Assembly (NCBI GenBank): GCA_023548195.1 | Contig: JAJHZJ010000496.1 | Coordinates: 12,445,070 to 12,509,069 of the forward strand | DNA from: Bettongia penicillata ogilbyi | Lineage: Eukaryota > Chordata > Mammalia > Diprotodontia > Potoroidae | Reading direction: 5' to 3' | DNA: 64,000 nucleotides | In this document: in pieces, positions 21,395-31,884 of the stretch | How positions within the stretch are numbered: position 1 is the stretch's first letter | Layout of the letters: the number at the start of each line of letters is the position of its first letter | Made by a program: the position numbers and the translations under genes | The notes under the pieces: model-generated | What the model saw: only the letters and a program-made list of their open reading frames with translations | Database searches by the model: none | What the model was told of the DNA's origin: nothing

Positions 21395-21735
21395 TAGCTC
21401 AGTGAGGCAGTATATAGAGCCCTGGACTTTGAGTCAGGAATATTTTTAATCATTGTTATTCAGTCTTTTCAGTCATGTCTGTCTCTTTATGACCCCCATT
21501 TAGGGTTTTCTGGGAAGAGATACTGGAGTGGTTTGCCATTTCCTTCTCCAGAACATTTTATAGGTAAGGAAACTTAGGCAAACAGGGTTAAGTGACCTTC
21601 CTAGGACCACACTGCTAGGAAGGGTCTGAGGCCACATTCCAGATCCTGCCTCAAGCATTTGCTGGTTGTGTAACTCCTGCATGCCTCAGTTTCCTCACCT
21701 GCAGAACAGGGCCAGTCATAGGGTCAAATAAAACC
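21395..21735 (+). mobile_element. CORE-SINE split by a later MAR1 insertion
   Basis: The head ('cagtgaggcagtatatagag', 'ccctggactttgagtcagga') stops at about 21450. The remainder ('agatcctgcctcaagcattt', 'ggttgtgtaactcctgcatg', 'cagtttcctcacctgcagaa') resumes after about 21635. The reversed MAR1 lies between them. Confidence 0.7.
21452..21632 (-). mobile_element. MAR1-type SINE nested in another SINE
   Basis: 'cattgttattcagtcttttc', 'tagggttttctgggaagaga', 'gccatttccttctccagaac', 'ggttaagtgaccttcctagg'. Reversed, truncated at its 5' end. Confidence 0.8.
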
Positions 21736-22190
21736 ATATTAGTCCAGCAGCCTTCTGGGAGATCTGAGCCCCTTTATGACAGGTGCAGCAGCAGAATTTT
21801 GGACTAGACCACCTCTCAGGTCTAAGTCTCTAGTTGCCCATTTCCAGCATTTGTGCTGCTGCTAGCGGCTCCGGGATCTTATCCCTCTTACTGGTGGCCG
21901 TTGCTTAGTGTTGACCTTTCAACACCTCGACAGATTTGAGAGACAGTAGAGGCAAACCTTATATAGATCAATGGTACTTGATGACTGGTAGTGATTCTCA
22001 TCTACTTGTTATTCATTTTTCATTTTGTAATGCAAAGATGTTACATTAAAGTAAAATGTAATCAACCCTTTTCTTACTCCCCCACCCCCATTGCCCCCTT
22101 CCAAAAAAAAATTCTTCATAGCTTAAAGAAATTAAATGCTTCATGCCAAATCACTTCAGCTGCTTCAGTGATTCAGAGGCTTTCCCTCAA
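21736..22190. other. Single-copy sequence with several CpGs
   Basis: No repeat recognised. 'gctgctgctagcggctccgg' (21854-21873) and flanks retain CpGs. A 129-codon plus frame (21991-22380) runs into a MIR copy and is not a supported gene. Confidence 0.35.
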
Positions 22191-22194
22191 GGGG

Positions 22195-22448
22195 TTGGTT
22201 AGCATTTCTGTAGCACTTAACATTTGTGAAAGCACACAATGTTATATGTCATCTCCCTGGAATCTCACAATAACCCTGAAAGGTAAAGGCTATTATTATC
22301 CCAATTTTAGAGATGAGAAAACTGAGACTGAAAGATGGGAAATGGTTTGCCCGGGGGTTACACAGCTAGGAAGAATCTGAGGCAGATTTGACCGGGATCT
22401 TCCTAATGCTAAGTCTTAGCAACCCAGCTCTGCATCACCTAGCTGCCT
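22195..22448 (-). mobile_element. MIR-type SINE, long copy
   Basis: 'atttctgtagcacttaacat', 'attattatcccaattttaga', 'ggggttacacagctaggaag', and a head ending 'tgcatcacctagctgcc'. Reversed. Confidence 0.85.
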
Positions 22449-22504
22449 CCAACCCAGAAAAACCAGATTGTCAGCAATATGAAAGAAAGGTGTCTTTTTT
22501 TCAA

Positions 22505-22745
22505 AAAGGAAGCTTTGAATTTTTAAAAATTTGTTTTATATCTTTTGTTTTTACATTATTTATATTTCTTAATATAACCCCTCTCTCTTTTCCTCCCAGG
22601 GAGCCTTTCTTTTATAAAAAAAAAATGAAAAAGAAAGAAGTTCAGGATAAGTAATACAAGAGAAAAGTTTGATCTTCTATGCCATGATCTATATCCATGG
22701 TCTTCACCTCCACAGAGATACTGGAGTTCATTTTAACTCACACAA
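22505..22745 (-). mobile_element. Possible L1-type 3' end
   Basis: T-rich start, then 'cctctctcttttcctcccag' and an A-rich stretch, similar in layout to the reversed L1 3' end at 62782. Weak. Confidence 0.35.
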
Positions 22746-23330
22746 AGGAAGGCATTAGGCCCAATTTGAGACTCTAGGGGTATGAAGAAGGATGTGGATC
22801 AAAGGGACAGGATTTTAGGGCAGAGGTTACATTTGGATCTCAGTCACTGGACAAACCAGGGTATTATGTTTCTCCATCAGTTTAGATTCAGGGTGCAATG
22901 ATCTTAGGGACAAGGAGGAAGGAGAGAGGTCATCCTCCAGACCTGGCATCCAGGTTCTGAGCCTGTTGTCATCATGACCAGTTTGGTGTGAAAATGCCTA
23001 GATCTCATCCCTCAGAAAACAGAGCAGTCCAATGATATGGGTGAAGATCAGGGGGTTTAAAGGGAGCTGATATTATTTCTGGAATGTCTGACTAGCTTCC
23101 CACTTTGGTATAACAGGTACAAGGGGCAACGAATTGGCCATAGATGCTCCTGCTATACCTTGGGGCATAAAAATTCTAGGAATAAAGTATTCCAGAAAAG
23201 GAGAGGGGCAGGGTACCAAGCAGAAGGAACAGGGTTGTAGGGTGGAGAAGCGTGTCTGTGTCTAGAATAGAATATTTCAAGAAAGACTAGGTCCAGAAAA
23301 CCATAGAAGTTTTCTATATAGATAGAGAAA
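22746..23330. other. Unassigned sequence
   Basis: Purine-rich, no repeat name and no supported gene. A short inverted phrase 'atccatggtcttcacc' occurs just upstream near 22692-22707. Possibly an unrecognised LTR or LINE piece. Confidence 0.3.
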
Positions 23331-23334
23331 TAAA

Positions 23335-23455
23335 AATTTATTACCATTTGTCAGATACTCTGCTCAGTATAGGGGATACAAATAAAAACAAACAGTGTAG
23401 TCCCTGCCCTCAAGGAGCTTATATTCTAGTGTGAAAAGAAAAAACTTAAAAAGAT
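23335..23455 (-). mobile_element. L2 3' end
   Basis: 'agatactctgctcagtatag', 'ggggatacaaataaaaacaa', 'ccctgccctcaaggagctta' is the reversed L2 tail. Confidence 0.8.
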
Positions 23456-23739
23456 AGTAGAAGTGGGAGGGTGGAGAGTGGCTAGGGGACTTTAGGACAC
23501 ATCAATGGTATGGTGGTCTGCTTACCCAAAAGAGAAGATAAAAAGCTCAATTGTGAGAGGTGGGGCACAGGGGAGCCAGGGATAGAATCCAACCTTCCAG
23601 TGGGGATGGAAATGGACAGAGATCATGGAGTGGACTTGGAGAGGATGATTCAGGAAGAGGCAGTTTCTAGACTAACTTATTCTTCTGGATTGGTATTCTT
23701 GGCCATGAAGACTTCAAAAATAACTGCACCTGCTTAAAA

Positions 23740-24360
23740 TTAACCTGACACCCTTTCCTTTTGGTATGGAAAGAGTTGCATTAATATTTATCTTATTCAG
23801 ATTTCAGCTGTTCTTGTTAAATATATTTTAGTCTCTCCATTTCTTCATTGACTCTGAAAGCAGCTGCAATATACAGCCACATTTAAATAGGTACATTTAG
23901 AAGAATTAAATCCCTAAACAGAATTTCATTTTTGACCAATTATCATGCAGCAAGCACACTAAAAAAGCCTTGGTAGGCAAAGGTTGGAAAATGGGAGAAA
24001 AAAAAAAAGAAATGTAAAATGTAGTCTTTGCTACAGCTTGTTCTGCGTGTGACGCTTCAGATTTCTCATACTTATTTTAGCTAGCATTTAAATTTCCCTG
24101 CACATTGTAAGGCAAATTTTCGTAGATGGTGATTTCTTAGTGAGGAGATTTGTTTGGTTCATAGTTTTCTTTAATTCTTTTTGCCAGAGGCCAGAGCTCA
24201 CATGTTCAGGTCTGAGCATTGTATTTTGATGTAATTATTGTCGCCATTTAGGTCTGTATCATTTATTTATCTCCCTTATATTAATTGTTTTTTTTCTGTT
24301 TTATAGTTTGCAAAGCATGTATTGAATATTTTCCTTTTTTTACATTTACTTATTATTTTT
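23740..24360. other. Single-copy block, candidate conserved non-coding element
   Basis: About 600 bases free of recognisable repeats. They include 'gcagctgcaatatacagcca', a CCAATTATCATGCA motif near 23935, CpG-retaining 'gttctgcgtgtgacgcttca' (24040-24059), a GCTAGC/TTTAAATTT cluster near 24080, and 'gatgtaattattgtcgcca' near 24228. No open frame. Texture suggests regulatory DNA; conservation not tested. Confidence 0.4.
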
Positions 24361-24469
24361 CAATGCCAAAATACATGATCTATTTTTGTACAGGCACCAT
24401 GTAATCTTTAGCAATATTTATATTCTTTAGCATTCTCATTTAAAAGATACTGAAAGTCTTACATATTGA

Positions 24470-24545
24470 ACTTCTATAAATCAACCCAAAGCATTTATAA
24501 ACACCTACTATGTGCCAGACATTATGATAAATACTACCTGCTCAA
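24470..24545 (-). mobile_element. L2 tail fragment
   Basis: 'catttataaacacctactat' followed by 'gtgccagacattatgata', reversed L2 end. Confidence 0.65.
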
Positions 24546-24559
24546 TCATGCATTTCCCT

Positions 24560-24768
24560 TTTTGCTTATCTTTCTTTTAGTTTTATTCAATTCTGAGAGA
24601 AGAACATTTAAGTCTCCTACAATTGCTATACTGCTATCTATGCCTTTTTGTAATTCAGTTACTTTTCTCATTTTTGGATTTAGATGCCACAACATTTGGT
24701 GGCCATCACAATTTTAAAAGGTTGTAAATAAATTTAGCCTTATTGATACAGTCTCCTCAATTCTTGTG
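24560..24768 (-). mobile_element. L1 ORF2 fragment
   Basis: 'taagtctcctacaattgcta', 'tttttgtaattcagttactt' and 'agatgccacaacatttggtg' follow antisense L1 ORF2 order. An A/T-rich join to a (TA)n run lies at its right end. Confidence 0.6.
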
Positions 24769-24770
24769 TG

Positions 24771-24771
<1 letters not shown>

Positions 24772-24812
<41 letters not shown>
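24772..24812. repeat. (TA)n microsatellite
   Basis: About 20 uninterrupted TA units. Confidence 0.95.
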
Positions 24813-24814
<2 letters not shown>

Positions 24815-24828
24815 TGTAATCAATCACT

Positions 24829-25055
24829 TTATGAATAAACTTTTATTAAGTGTCTACTTTATGGCAGGTACTGGGGATACAAAAAGAGGCAAAAGACAGC
24901 TCCTGCCCTCAAGGACCTTAAAATCTGAAGGGGGAGACAAAATGTAGACAAATATTGACAAAGCAAGCTATGTACGAGATAAATAGGAAATATTTAACAG
25001 AGGAAAGGTCCTAGAATTAAGAGGGGTAGGGAGAATTAAGGGGTACCATAGATTT
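24829..25055 (-). mobile_element. L2 3' end
   Basis: 'aacttttattaagtgtctac', 'ggtactggggatacaaaaag', 'ctcctgccctcaaggacctt', 'aggaaaggtcctagaattaa'. Reversed. Confidence 0.85.
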
Positions 25056-25059
25056 GTAG

Positions 25060-25555
25060 AGAGATAGGAACTCAGGTGTTGAGTCCAAACCATCCATTTA
25101 ACTAATATGGAAACTGAGATCCTCAGAGATGTTAGTTACTTTCCTGAGGTTGCCAATGTCTGAACCAGAATTTGAGCCTTGTTCCTCTGTTTGCATCATG
25201 CTGTATCATTGATCTTAGTAATGCTTGAACTCACTGTGAAATACTGCTTGGCAATGAGCTGTTGGTTGTATGAGGATGGAGAAATTTATTAAATGAAGTG
25301 GGTAGATTAGTATAAAGGACAGCCCTTATATCTTGATCAGATTACTGAAATATCAAAATCTACCCAGTAAGGGTAGAAGGGAGCCAGGGTAACCCTAGAG
25401 ATGTGCAAGTAAAACATGAATTTCCTAGAGTTCCTGCAGTCAACCCCATCCCATCTCTTCTCACCTGGAGGCAGCCCAATAACTCTACTGTTAAGGAAAT
25501 TTGTTCAAAATCAAAATGGATAGGGAAAATATTGGTGATTTCAATTAATAAATTC
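25060..25555. other. Old SINE remnant and unassigned sequence
   Basis: 25060-25160 carries 'atatggaaactgagatcctc', typical of an ancient reversed SINE. The rest has no recognisable content; a 72-codon plus frame at 25403-25621 has no support. Confidence 0.35.
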
Positions 25556-26090
25556 CAAATAAAAGTGGAAATGAAACCAAAAACGATCGAATGCTTGAAT
25601 GGTGTGTTGATTAGAAACTAAATGCAACTCCTTGTGGAGGATGAAAGGTTGAGCGGCAGCAGCTGCTGGTAATCTGCTGTAAGTAATTGCCCAGGAGCCC
25701 CCAAGTTGAAGGAGTGCTTCTCAAAAGAAGCTGCTTCTCTATCTGCTTGCAAGTTCAATTGAGTAATGCGCTCTCCATGAGGTCTGACATGGGCTGAATT
25801 ATACACCTGATTTAAAAAACACTCTATCCCGAATAATGCCTATTTTGCTCATCCATAAAATTTTTACTTTCTTCATTACTCTTTATAGCAGTGTATGGCA
25901 TAATATCTATCAAATTAGGCTTTGAGGACATCTTCCAGGGGCACCCTGCTGACTGGCAACATGTGCTTAAGACCACTGCCGTGCTTTTAACTCCTTAAAA
26001 GCACCCCTCTCCACTCCCCTGCCAGGCTCACCAGCACATGTTCAAGGGAATGACTTTCTCTGAACTGGCCTGTGGCCCTACAATTTCTAC
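25556..26090. other. Single-copy block, candidate conserved non-coding element
   Basis: No repeat. It has a perfect 12-base palindrome CAGCAGCTGCTG (25657-25668, a double E-box), 'taagtaattgccc' near 25680, 'gttcaattgagtaatgcgct' (25753-25772), and 'cccgaataatgcctattttg' (25829-25848). CpGs persist in otherwise AT-rich sequence. A developmental enhancer is a reasonable hypothesis. Confidence 0.45.
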
Positions 26091-26134
26091 TCAACATCCT
26101 GCTGGGAATTTTGACTTGGCAGGATAGTAATACT

Positions 26135-26232
26135 ACTACTACTATTAATAATAACACATTTATATAATCCTATAAAGTTTGCAAAGCACTTTAAACATGT
26201 TGTACTCTTACATGAACCTTAAAACAGCCTTT
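26135..26232 (-). mobile_element. MIR fragment
   Basis: 'aaagtttgcaaagcacttta' and 'cttaaaacagcctttca' in reverse orientation. Confidence 0.6.
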
Positions 26233-26269
26233 CAAATAGTTGAAAATAGCTATTGATGACCCATCCCCT

Positions 26270-26640
26270 TCTCTTCTCCTTACCAGACACCACCCATTCC
26301 TTTAAGTCATCCTAAAATGACATGGACTCAAAGTCTTTCACCCTCCTGGTTGATGTTCCCTGGGTACTTTCCAGCTTATCCTGGCCTACTCAAACTTTGG
26401 CAGCCAGGTCTGAGCACAGTAGTCCAGATGAGGTCTCATCTCCCTGTACCTCCCTGGATGGTATTCCTCTCTCAATGCAGTTCAAGATCATACATTTGAG
26501 TTTTTTTGGATGCCACATCATACTGAGGATATTATGGTGCACTGATAGCCCTAGATCCTTTTTTTTCCAGAGGGGATAACTGTCTAACCTTGTCTCCTTC
26601 ACCTTGTACTTATGAAGATTTATTTTATTTTATTGTATCC
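26270..26640 (-). mobile_element. CR1/L3 LINE fragment
   Basis: 'tggatggtattcctctctca', 'atgcagttcaagatcataca', 'tttggatgccacatcatact', 'gatagccctagatccttttt', 'accttgtacttatgaaga'. This series is known from antisense CR1/L3 copies. Confidence 0.7.
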
Positions 26641-27440
26641 AAGTGAAGACTCCAGAAGAAAAGTTTGACCTAGAGATTTGGGAACCATCTACACAAATGG
26701 AATAGTTGGAGCAACAGGACTGAATGAGTTGTCAAGAAAGCAAGTATAGAGAGTGAGAAGAGGACTTAGAACAGGACATTGAATAAGACCCATATTTAAG
26801 GGATGGAAAGAAGAGGCAGAGAAACAGAAGAAAGAGAGGGAGGAGGAAACTAGGAAAGTATAATTGTATAGAGAGAGTTTCAAAGGCTAAGGGTCATTCA
26901 GTAACATCAGATGCTTCAAAAAATCAGGGTACTTGAGGGCTGAGACATTTGATGTCTTTTTGACATCATTTGAAAAGACAGTTAGAAAGGCGCTGGTGGC
27001 TTTTGGGATAGTAGTTTCTATAGAATGGTATGGGCTGAAGCAAAGTTATAGTGGATTGAAGAGTTTGCAAACAGCAAGAGGGTGGAGGTAGTAGACAAAC
27101 TTTTAAGGAAGTTTGATATTGAAAGAATGGGGAGGGGAAGAGGGGAGAGAGACAGAGAAAGACAGAGAGAGAGAAAGAGAGAGAGACAGAGAGAGAGATG
27201 GAGATGAGATGAGGAGAGGAGAGGAGAGAAGAGAAGAGGGGAGAGAGACAAAAGAGAAAAGAAGAGGACACACAGAGAGGCAGAGACAGAATAGTTTTGT
27301 TTTGGATTTCTTGGTAGGCAGAAAAAGGAAGCTAACAGAGACGGAAGAGTTGAAAGATGCAAGAGGGACAATTGATAGAACAAGGGCCTGGCCAGAGTGA
27401 GGCAAGAGGAGATAGCATCAAGAGTACAGGATTACAGGTG
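26641..27440 (-). mobile_element. Probable L2 fragment with GA-rich expansion
   Basis: Reversed L2-like text ('gagaagaggacttagaacag', 'gacattgaataagaccca', 'gatgcttcaaaaaatcaggg') surrounds a GAGA-rich tract at 27120-27290. The overlapping 95-121-codon frames are translations of that tract. Confidence 0.5.
27120..27290. repeat. (GAGA)n-rich low-complexity tract
   Basis: GAGAGACAGAGA blocks, imperfect. Confidence 0.9.
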
Positions 27441-28105
27441 GAGGAGTTAATACCGCCTGTGGAGCATCCCCTTCAAGGCTACTCCAACCCTTTCTCTTTG
27501 GGAATGGGAATTCACCTAGCGACACCTAGTGTTTCACTTGTAAATGAAGAACTCCAGCTCAACCCCATGAGAATTCCTAACAAATATCCTACCGTCTATA
27601 CTTTGTCAACGTTTTCTAAGGTGTTTTCAAGAGTGAAAATTGCCTAGAGGACAACTGAATGAAATTGCTGTAAACCTCAGCACACAATGTTCCGACTATC
27701 TTATTTTTAGGTACGACTTGTAAAATTGCAGAGCTCAACTGAGGCATTAGTGGAGTCCTAGGGAAAAGAGGGAGCTAGTTTCCATCCCCTGGTGGAGGGA
27801 TCTGGCCAGTCTGATTCCCCAGGCTCTTTGTGCTCCCCATAGGTGTGAGTTTCTGAGCCCGGGATCTTGTTTTGCCTCAAGCTCCCTTACATCAGAAATC
27901 TCTGAAGGAAGTACAGAGAGGATCTCACCAAGGTTCCTCTTTTATCCCTCCACTTGGCAAGGGAGATCAACTGAATCAAAAGGGTACTTGGTGTATCTTA
28001 TCCTACTTCCCTCAGGGACTGCGAATGTAAGCAGACACAGTTCTTGGAAAGTCACACCTCACATCAGAGTTCAGTGGGAAGAATCCTGAGCTTGGGCTCT
28101 TAAGA
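27441..28105. other. Unassigned, mostly single-copy
   Basis: No repeat named. A 96-codon plus frame (27357-27647) begins in the L2-like tract and has no family resemblance. 'ctagcgacacctagtgtttc' near 27516 weakly resembles a CTCF core. Confidence 0.35.
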
Positions 28106-28107
28106 TT

Positions 28108-28580
28108 AGAGATTTATAAATCCACAAGAACTCAGAAACTATCTCATCTAACCCCCAACTCTCCCCATTTTATCAGTGATGACACTAGACCTATAGAAGC
28201 TTATCAAAGTAGTGTCACACGTATGACTTGAACCCAGATTTTCCAGTTCCAGACCCAGGCCTCTTTCCATCCTCTGCCTGCAGACCTGCTTCAAGTCACA
28301 CCTCTAATGTTTCTGAGCTGAGCTTCGTTTCCTCATCTGTAATAATACCTGTAGTACTTACCTTGCAGGGCTGCTCTGAGGCTGAAATTAGGTGATGTAG
28401 GCTCTGCAGACTTTAAAGTGCTTGACAGTGTCAGTTTTCATGAATATCCTCCCTGGGTCTCAATTTCTTCATCTGTAACGCGGGAGTGATGTAGAACTAT
28501 GATGCTGTATGGTGACGGTGAAGCTCAGGTGAGATCATGTTGGTACACTGCTTTGCAAATATAAAAACACCTCTGTTGGG
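28108..28580 (+). mobile_element. Ancient SINE pieces (MIR-type)
   Basis: 28108-28270 has 'atctcatctaacccccaact' and 'cccattttatcagtgatgac'. 28275-28575 has 'ctgagcttcgtttcctcatc', 'ttgcagggctgctctgaggc' and 'actgctttgcaaatataaaa'. Orientation of the first piece is uncertain. Confidence 0.5.
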
Positions 28581-28930
28581 GCAAGAGGGAGTTGTATTTT
28601 TTCTTTTCTTTCCATGATCTAGTCAAGAGGAGCTAACACAGAGGGTACCATAAAGAGGCCACTCTCCACTTTAATTTAACAAAATGTAGAGAGCCAGACT
28701 ACCAAAAAACCCTTCCTTTTCAACAAAGCAGATGAGAGCAAATCATCAGTGAAGCTATCCTCAGAACATCTGAGTCCCCTCTCTCTGTGTTTCTCAACAT
28801 GGTGTGAAATGGAGGACTTCCATAAAAGGCCAATGTACCCTTTGGGTGAGTGGCTTTTTAATAATTCAGTGCTAGGGCAACTCCTACAAACGATTCAGTC
28901 TCCAGTTTACAAATCATGGAAATGGAGATT
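28581..28930. other. Single-copy sequence
   Basis: An 87-codon plus frame (28749-29012) lies here and runs into a SINE. No splice sites or family match seen. Confidence 0.35.
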
Positions 28931-28934
28931 TAGA

Positions 28935-29265
28935 AACAGGATGGACATTGGAGGTCATCTACTCCAACCATCTCTATTTACAGAGAAAGAACCTGAGACT
29001 GGTAGAGCTTAAGTGGCTTCCCCAAGATTATATAGTAGTAAGTGGCAAGTAGGCATCAGAGCCCAGTGGGTAGTGCTGAATGCCTATTGTGTGAGAGGCA
29101 AGGTATGACTGATAGAGAGCCATTTCAATGCCAGGAATATTCAGATTCAAGTTTGGCCTCTGACACACACTGACTGTGTGACTTGGACTATTAAACCTCT
29201 CAAGACTCTAGGCAACTTTGTTAAGTAGCTGAGAAGGTGCTGATTAATAGAGGGAATTCCTTAAT
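28935..29265 (+). mobile_element. Old SINE remnant and marsupial CORE-SINE
   Basis: 28935-29045: 'tggaggtcatctactccaac' and 'ccccaagattatatagtagt'. 29070-29265: 'tggcctctgacacacactga', 'ctgtgtgacttggactatta', 'agaaggtgctgattaataga'. Confidence 0.6.
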
Positions 29266-29921
29266 CCAATGAGATGCAAGTCTAGCTCCTGTCTCTATGT
29301 GCAATATGCTTTTCTAGGCTCAAGGTATGCCCCCCAAACAAACAAATGAATGAATGAACTAAGAAATGAACAAATGAATGAATGAATAAAACTACTGCCT
29401 TTAAGGAGTTTACCTTCTACTGGAGGGATGAGACATGCATAATACATATATATATATGTGTGTGTGTGTATACACATAGACGCACCCATTCTAAGTACAG
29501 TAGAAGAAATTGAGGAAGGAACAAGCACTAACAACTGGGAGGAGAACCAGAGAAGGTTTCATAGAAGTAGTGGTACCTGGGCTTGGTTTTGGAGGAAGAT
29601 AAGGATTCCAAGAGGTGAAGAATAGGAGGGAGTACATTTCAGACATGGGGAATGTCTTGTGCAAATACATGGAGGTGGGAAATTGATGATCAAATTTAGA
29701 GGACAGCCATAAAAATAGTTTGACTAGGACAAAGAATTTGTGAAGGAGTAATATGAAATAAGCCTGGAAGGTTAGGCTAAGAAGTTAGTATGGGAGATAG
29801 AGAGCCATTGATTTTTTATGAGTAGGGAGGTAACATGGTCAGATGTGTACCTTTGGAAGATTGTTTTGATAGCTGAGTGGAGGGGGCATAGTAGAGGGAA
29901 AAGACTTCAAGTAGAGGTTGC

Positions 29922-30047
29922 TAGGTGACTTAATGGTTAGAGCACCAATCCCAGAGTCAGAAGGATCTGAATTCAAATCTGGCCTCAGATACTTACTAGT
30001 TGTGTGACCCTGGGCCCGTCACTTAACCCCAATTGCTTCAAAAAAAG
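29922..30047 (+). mobile_element. WSINE1-like SINE inside L2
   Basis: 'aggttgctaggtgacttaat', 'cccagagtcagaaggatctg', 'ttgtgtgaccctgggcccgt', then 'cacttaaccccaattgcttc' and an A-run. It shares the head of MAR1 but has an A-tail in place of the RTE-like tail, the form I associate with Australian WSINE1. Confidence 0.65.
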
Positions 30048-30209
30048 ATTAGAAATAGGGAGAACAAGTTGGAGGTTATTTTAATAGTTTGGGCAAGAAG
30101 TGATGAGGGCCATCTGCCTCATTGATGATGCATGTGTGTGATGAGAACTTGAACCAGATTGAAGAATGTGTGAATAGAGAAAAAGGGGAAGAAAAGTGAG
30201 ATATTGTGG

Positions 30210-30224
30210 AAAGAGAACAGATAA
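30210..30224. repeat. Possible target-site duplication, left copy
   Basis: AAAGAGAACAGATAA resembles AAAGAAATAGATAA at 30848-30861 (one mismatch, one gap). L2 sequence joins up if the interval between them is removed. Confidence 0.45.
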
Positions 30225-30847
30225 GGTAAGGATTGCTACATGATAATTTTGTTGTATATTTTAAAGAAATAGCAAGTTGTGTTTAGTAGATTTGCAGTTT
30301 CATGTACAATCATCTTTTTTACTGTACTGTTGTAGCACCAATGTAACACCCATAGCAGCTGCTATGGAGATGCAGGTGTATTTCCAGAGTAAATTTGCAA
30401 AATATAAACTCTCTTCCTCAAAGATCAAACCAAAGTATTTATTCAGATACCAGAAAGCCAATTCCACCATGGTTAACAAGGAATTTTGTACACATTGCCA
30501 GTAGAGTAATGGACTGCCATTCCCAAACCTTCCTTCCATTAGGCCTCCCCACAAATTAAGCTCCCATAAGCAAAATCACTCCCTCTCTCACTCACGCTAG
30601 CTGCTCTGCTCTGCCTTAGCTCTGCCTCCTCTTTGTCTCAACTCTGCCCCACCCCTTCAACAAACTCCTCCCACCATGGGCTTGGTGTGACTCAGACAGG
30701 GGCTGAACCAAAGCTCAAAGGAGATCCCATGGGTCTAATAAGGGGCAAGGAGAATCTTCAAGTCCCCTTACCATTACAACTATGTTATGGAAATGCATAT
30801 TTTATTCCTTAAATATGTAGTCATGTAAAACAAAAAGGAAAAAAGAA
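30225..30847 (+). mobile_element. Retroposed insert of unknown source with A-rich tail
   Basis: About 620 bases interrupt an otherwise continuous L2. The insert ends in an A-rich tail (about 30828-30847) and is bracketed by a possible target-site duplication, as expected of an L1-mobilised RNA. Its body matches no repeat I recognise. A 75-codon frame (30277-30504) and a pyrimidine-rich stretch with GCTCTGCTCTGCC (30601-30613) are visible. It could be a processed pseudogene, a retrocopied LTR transcript or an unfamiliar LINE end. Confidence 0.5.
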
Positions 30848-31279
30848 AAAGAAATAGATAAAATTTGGCAACTGCCTAGAAATGGTATGTGAAGGAGGGA
30901 GAAGAGTCAAGGATGACCCACAAGATGGTAAACCTCAGTGAATTGTAGGATAGTGACACCATTTGTAGAAATAGGGGAGTTTGAATAAAGAGCAAACTCA
31001 GGGAAAAGACTGAATTTTTCTTTGGACATGTGTTTAAGGTGTTGCTAGGACACATAAGTGGAGATTAACTGGAGATGTGCAGCAGGTTCTGGAGAAGGGT
31101 GAGACCTGGGAGTCACCTGCAGAAAGATGGTAATAGCACCCACCATGGCTGTTGATGAGAATATAGAGACTAGAGAAGAGGGCCCTTGACAGAATTGTGT
31201 GATTTTCCTACATTAAGGGATGACAATCCAGGTATGATGAGTGAGAAGGGGCACTTAGGCAGGCAGAAGAAGGACTAGA

Positions 31280-31430
31280 AAGAGCAGTGTTGTAGCAGCC
31301 ATGGATGGATTCAAGTCCCATCCCCACCATAGACAAGTTCTGTGATCCTAGGCAAGTCTCTTACCTTCTTGTTGCAATTCTGGAGCTCTAAATTACAGAC
31401 TAGTTGCTGATCCTTATGGAATGAGAGAAT
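31280..31430 (+). mobile_element. Marsupial CORE-SINE inside L2
   Basis: 'tggattcaagtcccatcccc', 'tctgtgatcctaggcaagtc', 'ttacagactagttgctgatc'. Same family as 5715-5945. Confidence 0.6.
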
Positions 31431-31884
31431 ATTCAGAAGGAAGGGGTGGCCAATAGGATTTGAGACTACAGAGAGGTCAAGGAGGATGAGGTCTGAAAAA
31501 AATGGCCACTGGGTTTAGTCGTGAAGAGACCATTGGTTACTTTGGAAGAGAACAGTTTTAGTTGAGTCACAAATGCAGAAGACAGACGGCAAGGAAGTGA
31601 AGTGGGAGTGGTTAGAAAGGAGAGATTGTGAATAGAAGTCTTTTTTTTCCCCTCTTGTAAAGGGAAGGGATGTAGGGCAATAGCTGGAGGGACTGGTAGG
31701 GTCAAGTGGGGTATTCTTCAAATGGAGGAGAAGAGGGTTTGTTTACAAGCAGTGGGGAAAGAGACAGGAGATATGAAGAAACTGAAGATAAGGATAGAGG
31801 AGGAGGGGGACTGATGGAGGAGACATAGTCTTGATAAAGAGCAGGTTGCTCCAGACCAATTTAGTAGCACTTTAAGAGAGAATA

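Larger units (their letters stand above)
29335..31880 (-). mobile_element. Long L2 LINE copy with three insertions
   Basis: It begins with the L2 tail (reversed TGAA units, then 'ctttaaggagtttaccttc'). It then follows L2 order for about 2.5 kb: 'gagagccattgattttttat', 'aggtaacatggtcagatgtg', 'gtttgggcaagaagtgatga', 'gagtcaaggatgacccacaa', 'tttggacatgtgtttaaggt', 'gagggcccttgacagaattg', 'gagaggtcaaggaggatgag', 'gtagggcaatagctggaggg'. SINEs split it at 29922-30047 and about 31280-31430, and a retroposed sequence at 30225-30847. Confidence 0.8.

Noticed and set aside
21991..22380. 129-codon plus frame
   Set aside because: The second half is an antisense MIR; no splice sites or homology support a gene.
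27018..27405. 121-codon minus frame with Leu/Ser-rich hydrophobic stretches
   Set aside because: Antisense translation of the GAGA-rich tract in an L2-like copy; the opposite strand is open for the same reason.
30225..30847. Endogenous retrovirus LTR
   Set aside because: No TG...CA termini with a matching partner, no primer-binding site and no retroviral coding remnant seen; the A-rich tail fits retroposition better.
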